From contig JAAGOF010000109.1 of NCBI GenBank assembly GCA_010645155.1, positions 1,625,898 through 1,689,897 of the forward strand: 64,000 nucleotides of DNA, given 5' to 3'. Position 1 is the first letter of the stretch; each line of letters begins with the position of its first letter. This DNA is from Tigriopus japonicus (lineage: Eukaryota; Arthropoda; Copepoda; Harpacticoida; Harpacticidae). Below the pieces are notes generated by a model that saw only the letters and a program-made list of their open reading frames with translations, searched no databases and was not told the DNA's origin. This document shows, piece by piece, positions 23,101 to 33,499 of the stretch. Made by a program: the position numbers and the translations under genes.

Positions 23101-23753
23101 GTTCCACCTCCACTTTCACTCAAACCTCTTTGATAAACCCGAAAAGATGAAAGTCATTGATTATTCCGTTTGTTTGGGTGCTTTCTCAAGTTCCCAGATG
23201 TGAGATTAAATGCGCTCGCTTGACTGCAAATAACAAAAGGAACTGATGAAAATGACCTTCTTGGTCTTGATTGGTCCATTATGTTAAATCTCTCTCTGGT
23301 GTTCTTTTTTCCAGGCGATGCTTACTCACCGTATATAGAGCCTGGAGCATTCGGAAGCAAATGGGCATGACTGGAGATGTGTCACTCAGCATTCATTCTA
23401 TGGCTGCTCAACAACTTCGAAGTTTGAACAGCGAGTTAGGCATCAACTTGCACGGTGATCCATCGCCAGAGGTGATCCTGCGGGAACTTGATCCTCAATC
23501 CATGATCCTCTGTGGGTTGTCCCCCGCTACTCGCACCTATCAACGTCCCAGTGTGTCGAATATGTCGAATATTCAAAGTTGCATTGTTAGGCTTCAATCC
23601 CGTGGTTCGGATCATAATTCATCCAGCGAGTTCAACTCGCGTTGTAATCTTGGAGGAGACTTTCAAGATCAAGCGAGTCGAGATCTGAAGAAATTTGGAT
23701 ACTCTTTGTCAGATTGTTCCAGTAAGGCCGCGGGAACGTTTCCATCAACGTGA
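14162..23753 (+). CDS. FMRFamide-receptor-like class A GPCR (2 exons)
   Basis: Peptide-type seven-transmembrane receptor of the plasma membrane. Exon 1 is 14162-15090 and ends at AG|GTGAGT. Exon 2 is 23315-23753 and begins after TTTTCCAG. The join keeps frame (FRRCLLTVYRAW) and gives about 455 residues. Segments in order are TM1 with GIIGNC, TM2 with LATFDNLL, TM3 ending in NRY where DRY is usual, TM4 followed by NVPRWFEFE, TM5 with FLPTLCMF, TM6, and TM7 with INSSLNFVIYC. The PR-FE run after TM4 and the NSS-NFVIYC of TM7 are typical of the FMRFamide receptor group. Exon 2 is an intracellular Ser-rich tail of about 145 residues. The frame is open from 14132, but the first ATG is 14162, leaving an unusually short N-terminus; an upstream exon supplying more extracellular sequence is possible. 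The ligand is unknown. The intron is 8.2 kb and carries several transposons. Confidence 0.87.
16573..16821. mobile_element. hAT MITE, CAGGGGTCGGCAACC termini
   Basis: The left terminus CAAGGGTCGGCAGCC and the right terminus GGTTGCCGACCCCTG are inverted. A perfect 8-bp target duplication CTCTAGAT flanks the element (16565-16572 and 16822-16829). The interior is rich in GGGCCCACC motifs. The element is 249 bp with no coding capacity and sits in the GPCR intron. Confidence 0.92.
18482..18503 (-). repeat. Arthropod-type telomeric repeat (TTAGG)n, interstitial
   Basis: Four perfect CCTAA units plus a partial fifth, equal to TTAGG on the minus strand. TTAGG is the ancestral arthropod telomere unit. 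The array is only 22 bp and could be chance or an interstitial repair patch. It supports arthropod origin but does not mark a chromosome end. Confidence 0.7.
19472..20089. mobile_element. Non-autonomous hAT-like element, TAGGGACAGGAA family (copy 2)
   Basis: The left end TAGGGACAGGAAGTTTAGAC is inverted at the right as a form ending AGTTCCTGTCCCTA. The flanking octamers CTGATTTG (19464-19471) and CTGATTAG (20090-20097) match at 7 of 8. Both ends contain repeated GACGAATAAA and AGACGAAAAAA motifs, facing inwards in opposite orientation. The 618-bp core shares sequence with the cores of the copies at 27083 and 49376. No transposase is present. Confidence 0.85.
20510..20782. repeat. 273-bp dispersed repeat (copy A)
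   Basis: Nearly identical over its whole length to 46913-47185, in the same orientation, with only a handful of substitutions. It contains a B-box-like GTTCGATTCTC on the minus strand, but no clear A box or tRNA fold. The ends lack obvious inverted repeats, so the class is unknown. Confidence 0.8.
20891..21440. repeat. Foldback element with ~130-bp diverged arms
   Basis: The left arm (tttttttgagcgtgagaagt, then cattttcaaattcca and ggtcacgggcaaaaac) is mirrored at 21320-21440 by gtttttgcccgtgatc, then tggaatttgaaaataac and acttctcacgctcataaaa. The spacer is about 300 bp with no coding signal. Target duplications were not resolved. Confidence 0.6.
21719..22100 (+). pseudogene. Degenerate LINE ORF2 C-terminal fragment
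   Basis: Shifting plus-strand frames contain pieces typical of the region downstream of the RT domain of CR1/RTE-like LINEs: KDLGVVIQDDEKLN, then VEQVQRCFTRDITGMRDL and ERYLILGVFKIIHRL. Frameshifts and stops lie between them. This is a dead fragment within the GPCR intron, in the same orientation as the gene. Confidence 0.7.
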
Positions 23754-23900
23754 TTGTGGAATTGTGTTGTACTGTACGTGCTCTTTTCTGTCATTGGATT
23801 GGTATATGGGGGCAAATCACGATCAAAAGAAGGCTTTCCGGGTTTTTCTCTCAGATTAGACTAGCTAAGAACAAAAAGGCAATGGGTCGTATGTTAGCGC
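23754..23900 (+). other. 3' flank of the GPCR gene
   Basis: Directly follows the TGA of exon 2. No AATAAA signal was found close to the stop. Confidence 0.3.
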
Positions 23901-24552
23901 AATGATGATTTTTTAGAGTATATCAAGCCAAATTGACGATTCTTTAGTATACTCTTTGGCCATCAGTTGCGGGTGAAATGCAACACTTGGGGCGAGTGTT
24001 TACTCAAGGAACGTTAATCTGACTTGATTAGATATACTCTAAAAATAATTATTTTCATTAACATGTGGCTCAATTACTTGGATGTTAACTGCACTAGTTC
24101 AATTAGCTCAAGTAAACGAAAGTTTAGTCAAAAGAGCCATGCACAAGAATAGTTTCAGTACAAAAGGTGTGTTTAGAAAGGCAGCTTGTGTACTAAGAAC
24201 ACATTTGAGCATGTAAATTTTACCAAACTACAGCATTTTTGAGCTACGTGAAAACACAGGTAACATCCACCTAATGATAGATCAAAAGTACAGGAAAAAA
24301 ATAGCAAGTCAACAGTGGCAAGTTTTTTTAGCATGATGATTAGGTCAAATGACGACTCCAACGATTCAATTACCCATTACTTTATGAAATCAAGTCACAT
24401 TGATTGTCATTGTGTTTACTCTCAGATCAACATGTGTTTGAGACACAGCAGCTGTGTTGAGAGTACACTCGAGGAACGTTAAATTGACTTGATTTTGGCA
24501 AACTCCAGCTATTTAAATCAATACGATTAACATGCGACCTAAGATCAAGTAT
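23900..24552. mobile_element. Diverged copies of the GGCCGCATGTTAACGCAC MITE family
   Basis: Two degraded copies, about 23900-24105 and 24361-24552, keep internal motifs of the intact element at 41752-41948: aagtatactctt-like runs, cttgattt, gaacgttaa..gacttgatt, and a terminal ttaacatgcgacct. Terminal repeats are eroded, so the limits are approximate. Confidence 0.5.
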
Positions 24553-27074
24553 TGTGAAGAATCACTTGTTTTTGACAAAATGCGTAAAATAAGAGAGAAG
24601 AAAATGAGATGAAGGTAAGAAAGGACTTGACCCTTTTTGCATAATTCTAGCGTTCGAATTTTTAAAGTGACTAAGATCAAGGGAAGGTGAGAAAAAGTAA
24701 TTTTGAAATTCATCTGAAGGATATTCAAAAAAGTTGGGTGGGCACTAACAATGGACTTAGGTAGAAATGGGATTAATTAAAGAATCGTGCTAGTTTCCAA
24801 GAAACACAAAATTTGAAGTTTTGAGTTAAGGGTCTGATATTCTGGGGAAAGAGATGATAAAGTCATGAAGGGAAAATCTGAATCATTGTTTTGTGATTGG
24901 CGAAAAAAGGCATCTTAAATTTAGGAAAGGAAGAAACTGTTACTGAGTGTAAGAAGCACAAATGGCTTCTTAAAAGGTTTTCTCTTCCTCAGGATTAACT
25001 TACCTTTTGATATCGTAGGGTTTGCTACCAGTATCCTTCCACTAATCAATCTGATGTCCATTTCAGACAGGTCCAATACCTTTTTTTCTATCTCCTTTTG
25101 ATCGGAAATTGAACTGATATCCCTTGAGCCCTGTTCTTGAGAGTCTCAGAAAGGCAAACCCAATCGTAGACGTGAAAGTGAAAGCTCTAATAATTGATTC
25201 CACTATCTTCGCGCATGTTCGACATCTGCAGTACCATGAAATATTGTAACTAAAAACCGTATTTTTTAAATTTAAAGTGACAATTTTGAGTTTCTCGTTG
25301 TGCCAAACGTAATCCTCTCAACTACGGCCATCCATTTTCATTGTAACGGCTATTGAGTGAGCAACATTTGGAATTGTTATCTGCTTTGTTACTTTCCTTC
25401 AAAATATTACCACAGTATCAATTTACATGTCGCATATCATGTCCTTATGTTCCTTGTCAAGAAATAAAGCCCCAATCTAATCAATCGATCGAAAAAAGTC
25501 TTAAAAGAAGGCTTTCTAAGTCTTATTCGTTAAATGTTCTCTCAGTGAGGGGGGAATTCAAAGAAGGCATGATGCCTCCGGCAAAGTGCTTTCAAGTCAG
25601 ACACATGATCCCTGTCGAATTAAGGATGTAGCTGGCTATCAATGTCCGTTTTACCCTTTTTGAACTTTTGACAAGGCTCTTCCATTGGTACTTGAAAAAT
25701 AACGTTCTTGGTGACCTGTCTAGAACAAGTTGGGAATCGTGTGTCAAGAGCGACTTTTACACCTTGGATTCAATGTCATTCCCAAGGTCATTGTTAAAAT
25801 AAAGCTTAAAAAGCTAAACTGAAAAAAATGTACGTCTTAGTGTGCATCATTATGTTTTCGATCGTTCAATCATTGTTTGAAGAGACATTTATGCATGGAA
25901 ATACATTTACTAAAGAGGCCTAGGGTTAACAGGTTTATCGAATTTGTGATATTTGGGATCCATTTTGGAATTTCCAGAGTAAAGTATCCAGAAAACCACA
26001 GATAAACTAAACATAGATACCAAAAATAGGCTAGGGATATGTCAGAGCTCAGATTTGCTTTCTAACAAACTTGATTCTTTAGAACTCCCGCGCTTCATCC
26101 ATATATAATTATTTTTTGATAATTACCACAGATCAAGACAAAGAAGAATTTTTCCTCATGTAGCAAAATTCAAACTTCTCGACACCAAGGCCTTGAAATC
26201 TGATCTACCTTTTTCAAGATTTTATGCGGGGACATTCCTTTTGGATCAGATAAATTAAAACTTGTGCACCGAAATCTGGGGGACCACGCTTTAGCAAAGC
26301 ACTTGTGTCCTGGTGCGCCCATATCCAAGATCTTCTACCGACGCGTTTGAGTCTAAAGCCTCAGCCTTATGGATGGGGCTCCACAAAAAAAAAAACAAAT
26401 GAAAGCCTCAAAAAATGCATCAAAAAATGCATGCATAAGTGCAAACTATTGGGAAACATTTAGGTCCAAATTACCTTTGCAATATACACAGATTCTTTTC
26501 TAAATATCACAGAAACATTCATAGCCCTAAGTTTTTCATTGAACATTTACCAAGGTAAAAAATAGCCGTTGTAAACTTCTCGGTGCTAAGTACTGTCTTG
26601 GTGGGTCTCTTGCTCTGTATGAATGTAGAGGAGAGGCAATAGAAACAATGCACTGTGCTATTGCAGGTAAGTGAGGCACACACTTTTCATAACCAAAATA
26701 CTTATTTTCATTTCAAAGAAAATTTGATAACAAGCTTTAAATACAGTGACCCACGGATTTTCAAGAAGGGTTTGGTACAGATTTTTAGATATTTTCAAAA
26801 TAACTTTCGTGGCCCACAAGAAAGGTTAATGAAAACGGCAAGCAAACTGATTAAAAGAATTTGTGTTTACAAAAAAGGTAGATTTAAAATTACTCGATAT
26901 AAAGATTATTTCAAGTTCTATTATTCAAAACAAAAACTGCACTAGATAGAATCAAAGTACAAAAATGTTGCTGTTGACGGATAGCAGTTTTATATTCAGG
27001 TACAATTATGCTTTCAAAATACACTACAACAAGAGAACAGTCCGTCTATACTCGTCCCAACTCATAACGCATTA
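24553..27074. other. Intergenic, no gene recognised
   Basis: About 2.5 kb with only short frames. A GC-richer patch at 26275-26390 (ggaccacgctttagcaaagc, then gtcctggtgcgcccat) is unlike its surroundings but was not identified. Confidence 0.4.
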
Positions 27075-27173
27075 CTCATTACTAGGGACAGGAAGTTAAG
27101 ACGAATAAAACCGTCAAATCAAACGAAAAAAGACGAATAGAATTGCCTGATTAGACGAAAAAGACGAATAAAA

Positions 27174-27520
27174 TTGACTGATTAAATGAAAAAAGACGAA
27201 TAAAATTGACTGATTAAATGAAAAAAGACGAATAAAATGGACTGATTAAATGAAAAAAGACGAATAAAATGGACTGATTAAATGAAAAAAGACGAATAAA
27301 ATGGACTGATTAAATGAAAAAAGACGAATAAAATTGACTGATTAAATGAAAAAAGACGAAAAAAATTGACTTATTAAATGAAAAAAGACGAATAAAATTG
27401 ACTGATTAAATGAAAAAAGACGAATAAAATGGACTGATTAAATGAAAAAAGACGAATAAAATTGACTGATTAAATGAAAAAAGACGAAAAAAATTGACTG
27501 ATTAAATGAAAAAAGACGAC
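27174..27520. repeat. 32-bp tandem array, 11 copies
   Basis: The unit is ATTAAATGAAAAAAGACGAA followed by TAAAATTGACTG, repeated 11 times with near-perfect 32-base spacing and only single-base variants. It is an expanded version of the GACGAATAAA subterminal motif that the other family copies carry fewer times. It may be a transposase-binding array or simply a replication-slippage expansion. Confidence 0.9.
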
Positions 27521-27942
27521 TAAAAGTTCCCAACAGACGGAAAAAAATACTTGCAAAATGGAAAAAAATCGAATTAATTTCCCAAAAAGGCGAATGAACC
27601 TAAGAAAGAAGAAAAATTAAATGCCTGTCCAGACGAAAACAGACGTTTAAAGCTGCTCCCACAAAATAGACGTTATGTATGTCCCAATTGATAAAGACCA
27701 ATCTGTCTGAACTGATCTGACTGTCAAAAACGGCGAAATCTAGAAAATTTAAAAAGGAAGTACCTAACGAGCAAGAATTAGCTAGTAGTACATATGTCAA
27801 ATAAAAACCAAGAGTTAAAAATGCCCTATTAAAGGAACGTTTTTAGTACAACTATACTTCAAATCAGATTTGCAAATCCAATAATTGTTCTGATGGCCTT
27901 TTCAACCCAATAGTAATCTTTTCTTTCTGTGTCTGTCGAGTA

Positions 27943-28874
27943 CAGAGGTGGGCAGAAGTATTTAGACAAAACTTTAACCTTGTTTAATTGCATTAAGATC
28001 TGCTTCTAGGGAATGGTGTATGTAACAAAAAAGGGTTGGACAATAATTTAGAATATATTGATTCAATATGGCCAGCATTGGCCTTGATGACGGCGTCCAA
28101 CAGGCTGACAAAGGCCGAGCAGGCTTTGGTGACCTTGGCCGTGGAGAAGGACATCTCCGACGACTTCAGGGACGCCTGGCATCGTGCTCACCTTCCTTCT
28201 CAGCTCAGACCACAACTAGAAGTCACAAGGGTGAGATCTGGGCTGTTGGAAGGCCCCAAATCGTTCTTGATCACCATGAATACGGACTTGTCGAAAGTAA
28301 TCTGATCGTTTCCTGATCGACCTTGCCGATTTTGTGCAACTTGTTCCCCCTCTTGAGCCTGGTGACCTTCATCTTCTTGCTAAGAAGGTGGTGTCTGCCT
28401 CTGACATAGGACATCAAGTCCAGGTCATCCTTGACGGCCTGGGCCATGATCCTCTTGCTCAAGGAACGCCTGGCCCCGGGCGTCAATATGGTCACCACGG
28501 GGTTTGCCTTGTTGGACCCCTTCAGGCTCGCCAAGAACATGGGATCCGTTTTTTTGCCCTCTGTGGGTCGCATGGGGTGTGGCTTATGCTCCAGCCAGAC
28601 TGTAGCCTCTTGAAAACCTGGTAGACGATGATCCTAGGTAGTTAATAGACTCCATGATGGCCTTGACGTCGTTGACGGCCGAGGGCATTTCAGCAATGAC
28701 TTTACGCTTTTGATCCTGGGGCTTTATATTTTCGTTTTACGAAAGAACTTTTTTAGCAAACATGTATATCTGGTATTTGGTTGAAACTGTAAAACGCAGG
28801 AAATCCTAATATTCCTCTTGGTTAAAGAGTTATACATGTTTAAAGTTTTGTCTAAATACTTCTGCCCATCTCTG
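27943..28874 (-). mobile_element. Tc1/mariner-like element nested in hAT-like element
   Basis: The inverted termini are CAGAGGTGGGCAGAAGTATT (left) and the matching inverse ending at 28874, bounded by TA at 27941-27942 and 28875-28876. The interior is GC-richer than its surroundings and carries transposase remnants on the minus strand. At 932 bp it is shorter than an intact element and is internally deleted. Confidence 0.85.
28271..28573 (-). pseudogene. Tc1/mariner transposase fragment
   Basis: A frame of 100 residues with ARRSLSKRIMAQAVKDDLDL, then SYVRGRHHLLSKKMKVTRLK, resembles the second helix-turn-helix and linker of Tc1/mariner-family transposases (compare the common DLGMKSYVR-RHLL-EKMK pattern). 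A downstream frame at 28200-28300 may carry a few catalytic-domain residues, but the DDE catalytic region is essentially missing. The fragment is inactive. Confidence 0.7.
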
Positions 28875-29201
28875 TAACTGTACGAGTACAAGTTAATTTA
28901 TAAGTGTGGATTGTATTTTGTGTGTGCAAAAGCGCAACTGACAATCAAATTATTACATTGGCCTATGATTGGTGGGGTTGAACTTTCTTGGAAGTTTTTA
29001 TTTGCTTGGAAAATTAAAAAAAAAAAAAACGCTGCAAGCTATTGAAATCTAAGAAAAATCCAATTTTTTGGCCAATTAGACGAAATAAGACGAAAAAAAT
29101 CCAAATTAGACGAAAACAATCTCGCGACGAATAAAAGCCAAAAAGACGAAAAAAGACGAATAAGTTTATTCGTCTTAAGTTCTGTCCCTACTCATTACTG
29201 A

Positions 29202-29354
29202 AGGCCCTGGGAAATAATTTTATTTTGCTGTGGAGCAGAAATTCCAGACGTTTTACAACGTAGGGTCAGCTGATGACTCTCTGCAGCTGACCTTACTCCT
29301 CGAAACGTCTAGAATTTCTGCTCCACAGCAAAATAAAATTATTTCCCGGGGCCT
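29202..29354. repeat. 153-bp near-perfect hairpin element
   Basis: The arms ggccctgggaaataatttta, then ttttgctgtggagcagaaatt, are inverted at 29304-29354, and an inner inverted repeat (gtcagctga / cagctgac) lies in the middle. The hairpin begins only a few bases after the target duplication of the hAT-like element. This is a MITE-like foldback, class unknown. Confidence 0.75.
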
Positions 29355-31014
29355 ACAGGAGTCATTAGTGAAGTAACCCATCATTGAAAGTGACTTGCTT
29401 TTTCAGAGTAACCACTTATACCGTACTGTAGCCGTGTTGTTCGGAACAAAGATCAGCACTTCGCTCAGCGTCATCAATGACAAATAATTGCTCAACTATT
29501 GCCCAACTGTGGCCTCACTCAGAACCTTCATTGGCCCCTTAATTATCCAAAGTAAAAGAGCCCTCCAAAACTTAAATATATTAGGCTCAATAATCTAAAT
29601 GAGATCGGTACACGTCCCCAGGAGATTCGAGCATTTGACATCACCTTTCCAATTCTAAAATTGTCAAGAAAAGGTAGTAAGTTCTCCTTACGACCTTGAC
29701 TCACAAGTATCGGAAGAACGTTAGAGGTGCTATAACAAAAAGAGTCCAATATGCGGATTTTCTCGAGTTTTCACTCATGACGAAACTTTTTCCTTGGGAA
29801 ATATTGGCAGTTCTAGCCTCAAGGCCAAGATATATTTTTTCATCTAAGGTCCTTGTCAAGGTCCTTTTGTTGTCTATCTCTGATTATAATGAGAACTCCA
29901 TAACCTGGCTACTGTCTTAATAGTAGTCACATGGGCTAGTTTGAATTGGTTCTTGACATAGTCGTTAATGACCAACAATTCATGGAGGACGGAAACCCAA
30001 GATACTTAAAAAACGATCAAGGCCATGACTGGCTTTTTTGTGACAGAAACTACTTGTCTCGTGGTCAACTTAGTACTCTGGAACGAAAGAAAATCATATA
30101 TTGGCTTTTCGTTTTCCGGCCAAAAGGATAACTTATCTATTACAATAGGACATGCTTTGGCCTTTTTCAATTTAGTCATTTTCTCGTCTTAAGAAGTCCA
30201 TGCAAATGTGAAAAGACCTTCACTAGGTTAGTGGTCCTAAAGATGGTCAGTTCATGGAAAAGGAGCAACATAGATAGTAAAATAACCCTTTTTTTCAGTG
30301 GAATCGCAACCTTGCTGACAGCCTTCGGAATGCCTGGAATTGAAACTCCAACATTTACCCAAGTTGACGGTGACAAGGAAGAATGGCTCAGAGGCATCAC
30401 ATAATTTGTTCCACTTCATGCTTGTGCTCAAACGAAAAGAGGATGGACATAAAATAGTATTTGCAGCATTGGCCAAGAGACATTGGACCTTGAACCAATC
30501 CAAGGCTGTGATCAAGCCATTCATTCGAGGGGAGAAAACACACTTTGAAGAAGTAATCATCCAGAACATCTTCACGTTTTGATCCACGCACAATTCCTGG
30601 ATTTTGTCTAGACTGAGTGGGAACAATTTGTTTTGTGTTGTCTAAGCTGTCAGAATTAAGAGCTTAGCTTTGAACCATCCATTTATCTGTTCATCGTTCG
30701 TTTAAAGGTTGAGTATGGAGGAGTAGAGCATCATAGCACGGAGATATTTGACTGGGTCAAACTTCTTCAAAAAATTGGCGCAGAATTGTCTTCGTTTATG
30801 GTTGAAAAGCAACTTCTTGCTAAATATAACAAGACTTAATTTCCTATTGATCCTCTTTAGTCTTTATCTGAAGAGTAGTATGGGTTTTACTTGGTCTAAT
30901 TGATCCATATTCGTTTTTTATTGATGGATGGATGAACGCCCTACCGGCAAAATACACTACCTCTTAGACTTGAGCCTCTCATTTTAGCCTCTGAATACTC
31001 TAAATTCGCTGGAA
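29355..31014. other. Intergenic, no gene recognised
   Basis: Open frames at 29946-30131 (+) and 30252-30626 (-) match no family I know and lack convincing splice context. Confidence 0.4.
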
Positions 31015-31150
31015 ATTGAGACATGCACAGAGGTTGCTCGAGTGAGAGTTTTGAATCATAACACTTGCGTAAAGTAGGGCCGTTGGCTGTGTTGTGTTGC
31101 TCTGTCCATTTTGGCAAATCCAAGTCGTTTTTATTTTGCCGCAAGTTAAG
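31015..31150. repeat. Single arm of the GGTTGCTCAAGTGAG foldback family
   Basis: Contains gacatgcacagaggttgctc, then agggccgttggctgtgttg and ggcaaatccaag, as in the left arms of the elements at 7593 and 58151. No partner arm follows nearby. Confidence 0.6.
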
Positions 31151-31196
31151 GCACTTACATCAAAAGCGAAAGTATACTAAGATCAAGTCAGAAGGA

Positions 31197-31395
31197 AGCA
31201 TGTTAACGCACTTAATTCAAAAGCGAAAGTATGGCAAAATCAAGTCAGAGTAACTAGCCTCAAGTACGTATATACTTGTGACAACTCCTGTGTTAGAAAT
31301 CCAGCAGCTTGGGAGAGTACATACTCGACGAATGCTAATTCGACTTGATTTTTCTATACTCTCGCTTTTGAATTAGGTGCGTTAACATGCGGCCT
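31197..31395. mobile_element. MITE, GGCCGCATGTTAACGCAC family
   Basis: About 198 bp with inverted ends (gcatgttaacgcacttaatt at the left and ggtgcgttaacatgcggcc at the right). It shares internal motifs (caactcctgtgttagaaa, cagcagcttgggagagtac) with the intact copy at 41752-41948. Confidence 0.8.
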
Positions 31396-31900
31396 AGATT
31401 CCTCAAGTATATACTTGTGACAACTCCTGTGTTTGAAACGCAGCAGCTGGGGAGAGTATATACTCGACGAATGCCAATTCGACTTGATTTTGCTATAGGG
31501 TCGCATGTTAACGCATCTAATTCATGGTGTTTAGTATACTATAATTGCGCTTGAGTATANNNNNNNNNNNNNNNNNNNNNNNNNNNNNNNNNNNNNNNNN
31601 NNNNNNNNNNNNNNNNNNNNNNNNNNNNNNNNNNNNNNNNNNNNNNNNNNNNNNNNNNNNNNNNNNNNNNNNNNNNNNNNNNNCATCCACTTATCTGAGC
31701 CAAGCCCAGGATGGAATTGGGTCAACTGTGGGTCGCATGTTAACGCATCTAATTCATGGTGTTTAGTATACTATAATTGCGCTTGAGTATACTCTAATTC
31801 TAGTTTGGTCGTAACATGCGGAATAATTGAACAAACCTCAAGATAAGTATACTCTTCCGGCAGAGATATTTTTAAGTATACTCTAAGGGCACGAGTGCAC
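31396..31900. mobile_element. Cluster of partial MITE copies around an assembly gap
   Basis: Further copies of the same MITE family (caactcctgtgtttgaaac, ggtcgcatgttaacgcatc, agtatactataattgcg) lie in tandem. A 61-base stretch at 31499-31559 recurs identically at 31731-31791 on the other side of the gap. Confidence 0.7.
31560..31683. other. Assembly gap (124 N)
   Basis: Run of N inside the MITE cluster. Confidence 0.99.
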
Positions 31901-33289
31901 CTTTGTGTTGCACTCGCGCTCTTTAGATTAGAGGCTGTGCCTCAGTGCGCCCATTTCAGCGAGGATGAAATAAGCCTAAGTTACCCATATCTGCTACATT
32001 CTGCGTTGAGAAAAGCTGTCTGACCATAAAAAAACTGTTTGTGTGGAAACACTGGGCCTGTGTTGTTAAACACAAGTTTAAACAGTTAAACTTCAAGCCC
32101 ATTTACTAAACAAATGCCTTCGGACTCGTTCAAAATCGAACTGAAAGTCGATTTCTCAAATATTTTCAAGTCTAACTGAATCCAATTCAACTTTAAGCGG
32201 GAACTCTTGAAGAAAACGACGAGAGGAACGATTTGATCATCTTCCAACGTGCTCGGAAACATCAAAAAGTGCGTCAATCAGACAAATGAATGAGCCTTCT
32301 TCCTTCAACACCACCACCCCCGGATACAACGAACCAATGGATGGGTATGGAATCAATAGAAAATTGTGAATAAAAGACACAAGGCAGAATAAGAGACATC
32401 GACTCCGCTTGCAAATCCATCCCTCATCACTCAATGGCCACTCCTACCAATGGACTTGTCCACGGATCAACCAACTACGCAAAAGCATAAAAGAAAAAAA
32501 ACTTCAACGGGAATAATAAGCCGCGCTCATGGAAGGCCCTGCCAAAATTGCCCATCTTCAACCCAAGAACCCACAACGCTCCCATGTTGTCAATAACGTC
32601 ATTTCAGTCCATGTGTTTGAGACACTGCTGTTTTTTCGATTTGAAATTGATGCCAAAAAATCGGATAGATAAGCCGCTTCAAGGAAAATAGGATTTGGTC
32701 TAAACATTCTCAAGAGTTCATGGGAGCATAACTAGAACGACCAAACGGATTGGATCGTGTCCCGGACTTTCTCTACAACTATCACTTTTAATTCAAAAGA
32801 TGCTCCAATATGTTCATTTGTGTTATTCTCCTAACGAGTAATTAAGATGCAAGTTTTCGCCACGGAAACGAAAAAAGACATTGAAAGAATAAATGCTGCT
32901 GTTTCAATAACATTTTCGAGGAAATTTCAATACCAATAGAACTATGGATTACGCCTTTTGTATCCTTTAATTCTGAAAGCTCCGAGGACATCTTGTTTTT
33001 TTTGGGACCTCTCGAGACCTACTTTCTTATGACATACTATATGTTTAGTGTATTTGAGCCACAAATGACAAATTGTCTTCAATTTTGAAAACTAGGAAAG
33101 AACTAGGCCCACCATTTATGTTTTATCATTATCAATAATTGCAAATACTGTACCAATGAAATTCAGCTCGGCTTTGAAATATCTGTCACAGAAACCCTCC
33201 TTGTCCCCGTTTTGACGTGTCAAATCTATCTTTGGTCTCGCAAAGCTATCCTCTACTTTGAAATTGCATGGGCAAATTGTGTGAGTACA
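31901..33289. other. Intergenic, nothing recognised
   Basis: No gene or complete repeat was identified. Confidence 0.4.
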
Positions 33290-33456
33290 CAACAATTGCT
33301 ATACTCATCGGTTTGTTTCACGTTAAGTATACTTGAGGTCAGCTATGTAGTAAGACCAGAGATGAGTATACTATAAAACAAATCGATCTTATGTGCGTTA
33401 ACATGCGACCCATTATCTCGCTTTTGAATTAAGTGCGTTAACATGCGGCCTTATGT
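33290..33456. mobile_element. Diverged MITE of the GGCCGCATGTTAACGCAC family
   Basis: Keeps gtgcgttaacatgcgaccc and cgcttttgaattaagtgcg, then ttaacatgcggcc at its right end, so two family termini abut. The left end is eroded. Confidence 0.6.
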
Positions 33457-33499
33457 ACAGAGTCTAAGTTTGTAGAAATGATCGATATTTCACAAAAGG

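Larger units (their letters stand above)
15091..23314 (+). other. 8.2-kb GPCR intron with transposons
   Basis: Bounded by GTGAGT and a TTTTTTCCAG acceptor. It contains a hAT MITE (16573-16821), a telomere-like array (18482-18503), a TAGGGACAGGAA hAT-like element (19472-20089), a dispersed 273-bp repeat (20510-20782), a foldback (20891-21440) and a LINE remnant (21719-22100). Nothing was recognised in 15100-16560, 16830-18480, 18504-19460 or 22110-23300. A GC-rich patch at 20190-20350 is unexplained. Confidence 0.75.
27083..29190. mobile_element. hAT-like element, TAGGGACAGGAA family (copy 3), with nested Tc1-like insertion
   Basis: A perfect 8-bp target duplication CTCATTAC (27075-27082 and 29191-29198) flanks termini TAGGGACAGGAAGTTAAGAC and its inverse. 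The left part contains an 11-copy 32-bp tandem array. The core (27600-27940) matches other family members. A Tc1-like element (27943-28874) was inserted at a TA; the copy at 49376-52692 shows the uninterrupted sequence at this point (ttaacttgtactgatag, then tttgacagacacag). Total length is 2,108 bp. Confidence 0.9.

Noticed and set aside
24513..24728. 71-codon minus-strand ORF
   Set aside because: Partly inside a decayed MITE, with a hydrophobic AT-driven composition.
27174..27520. CRISPR-like array
   Set aside because: The 32-bp units are directly tandem with no variable spacers, in a eukaryotic transposon context.
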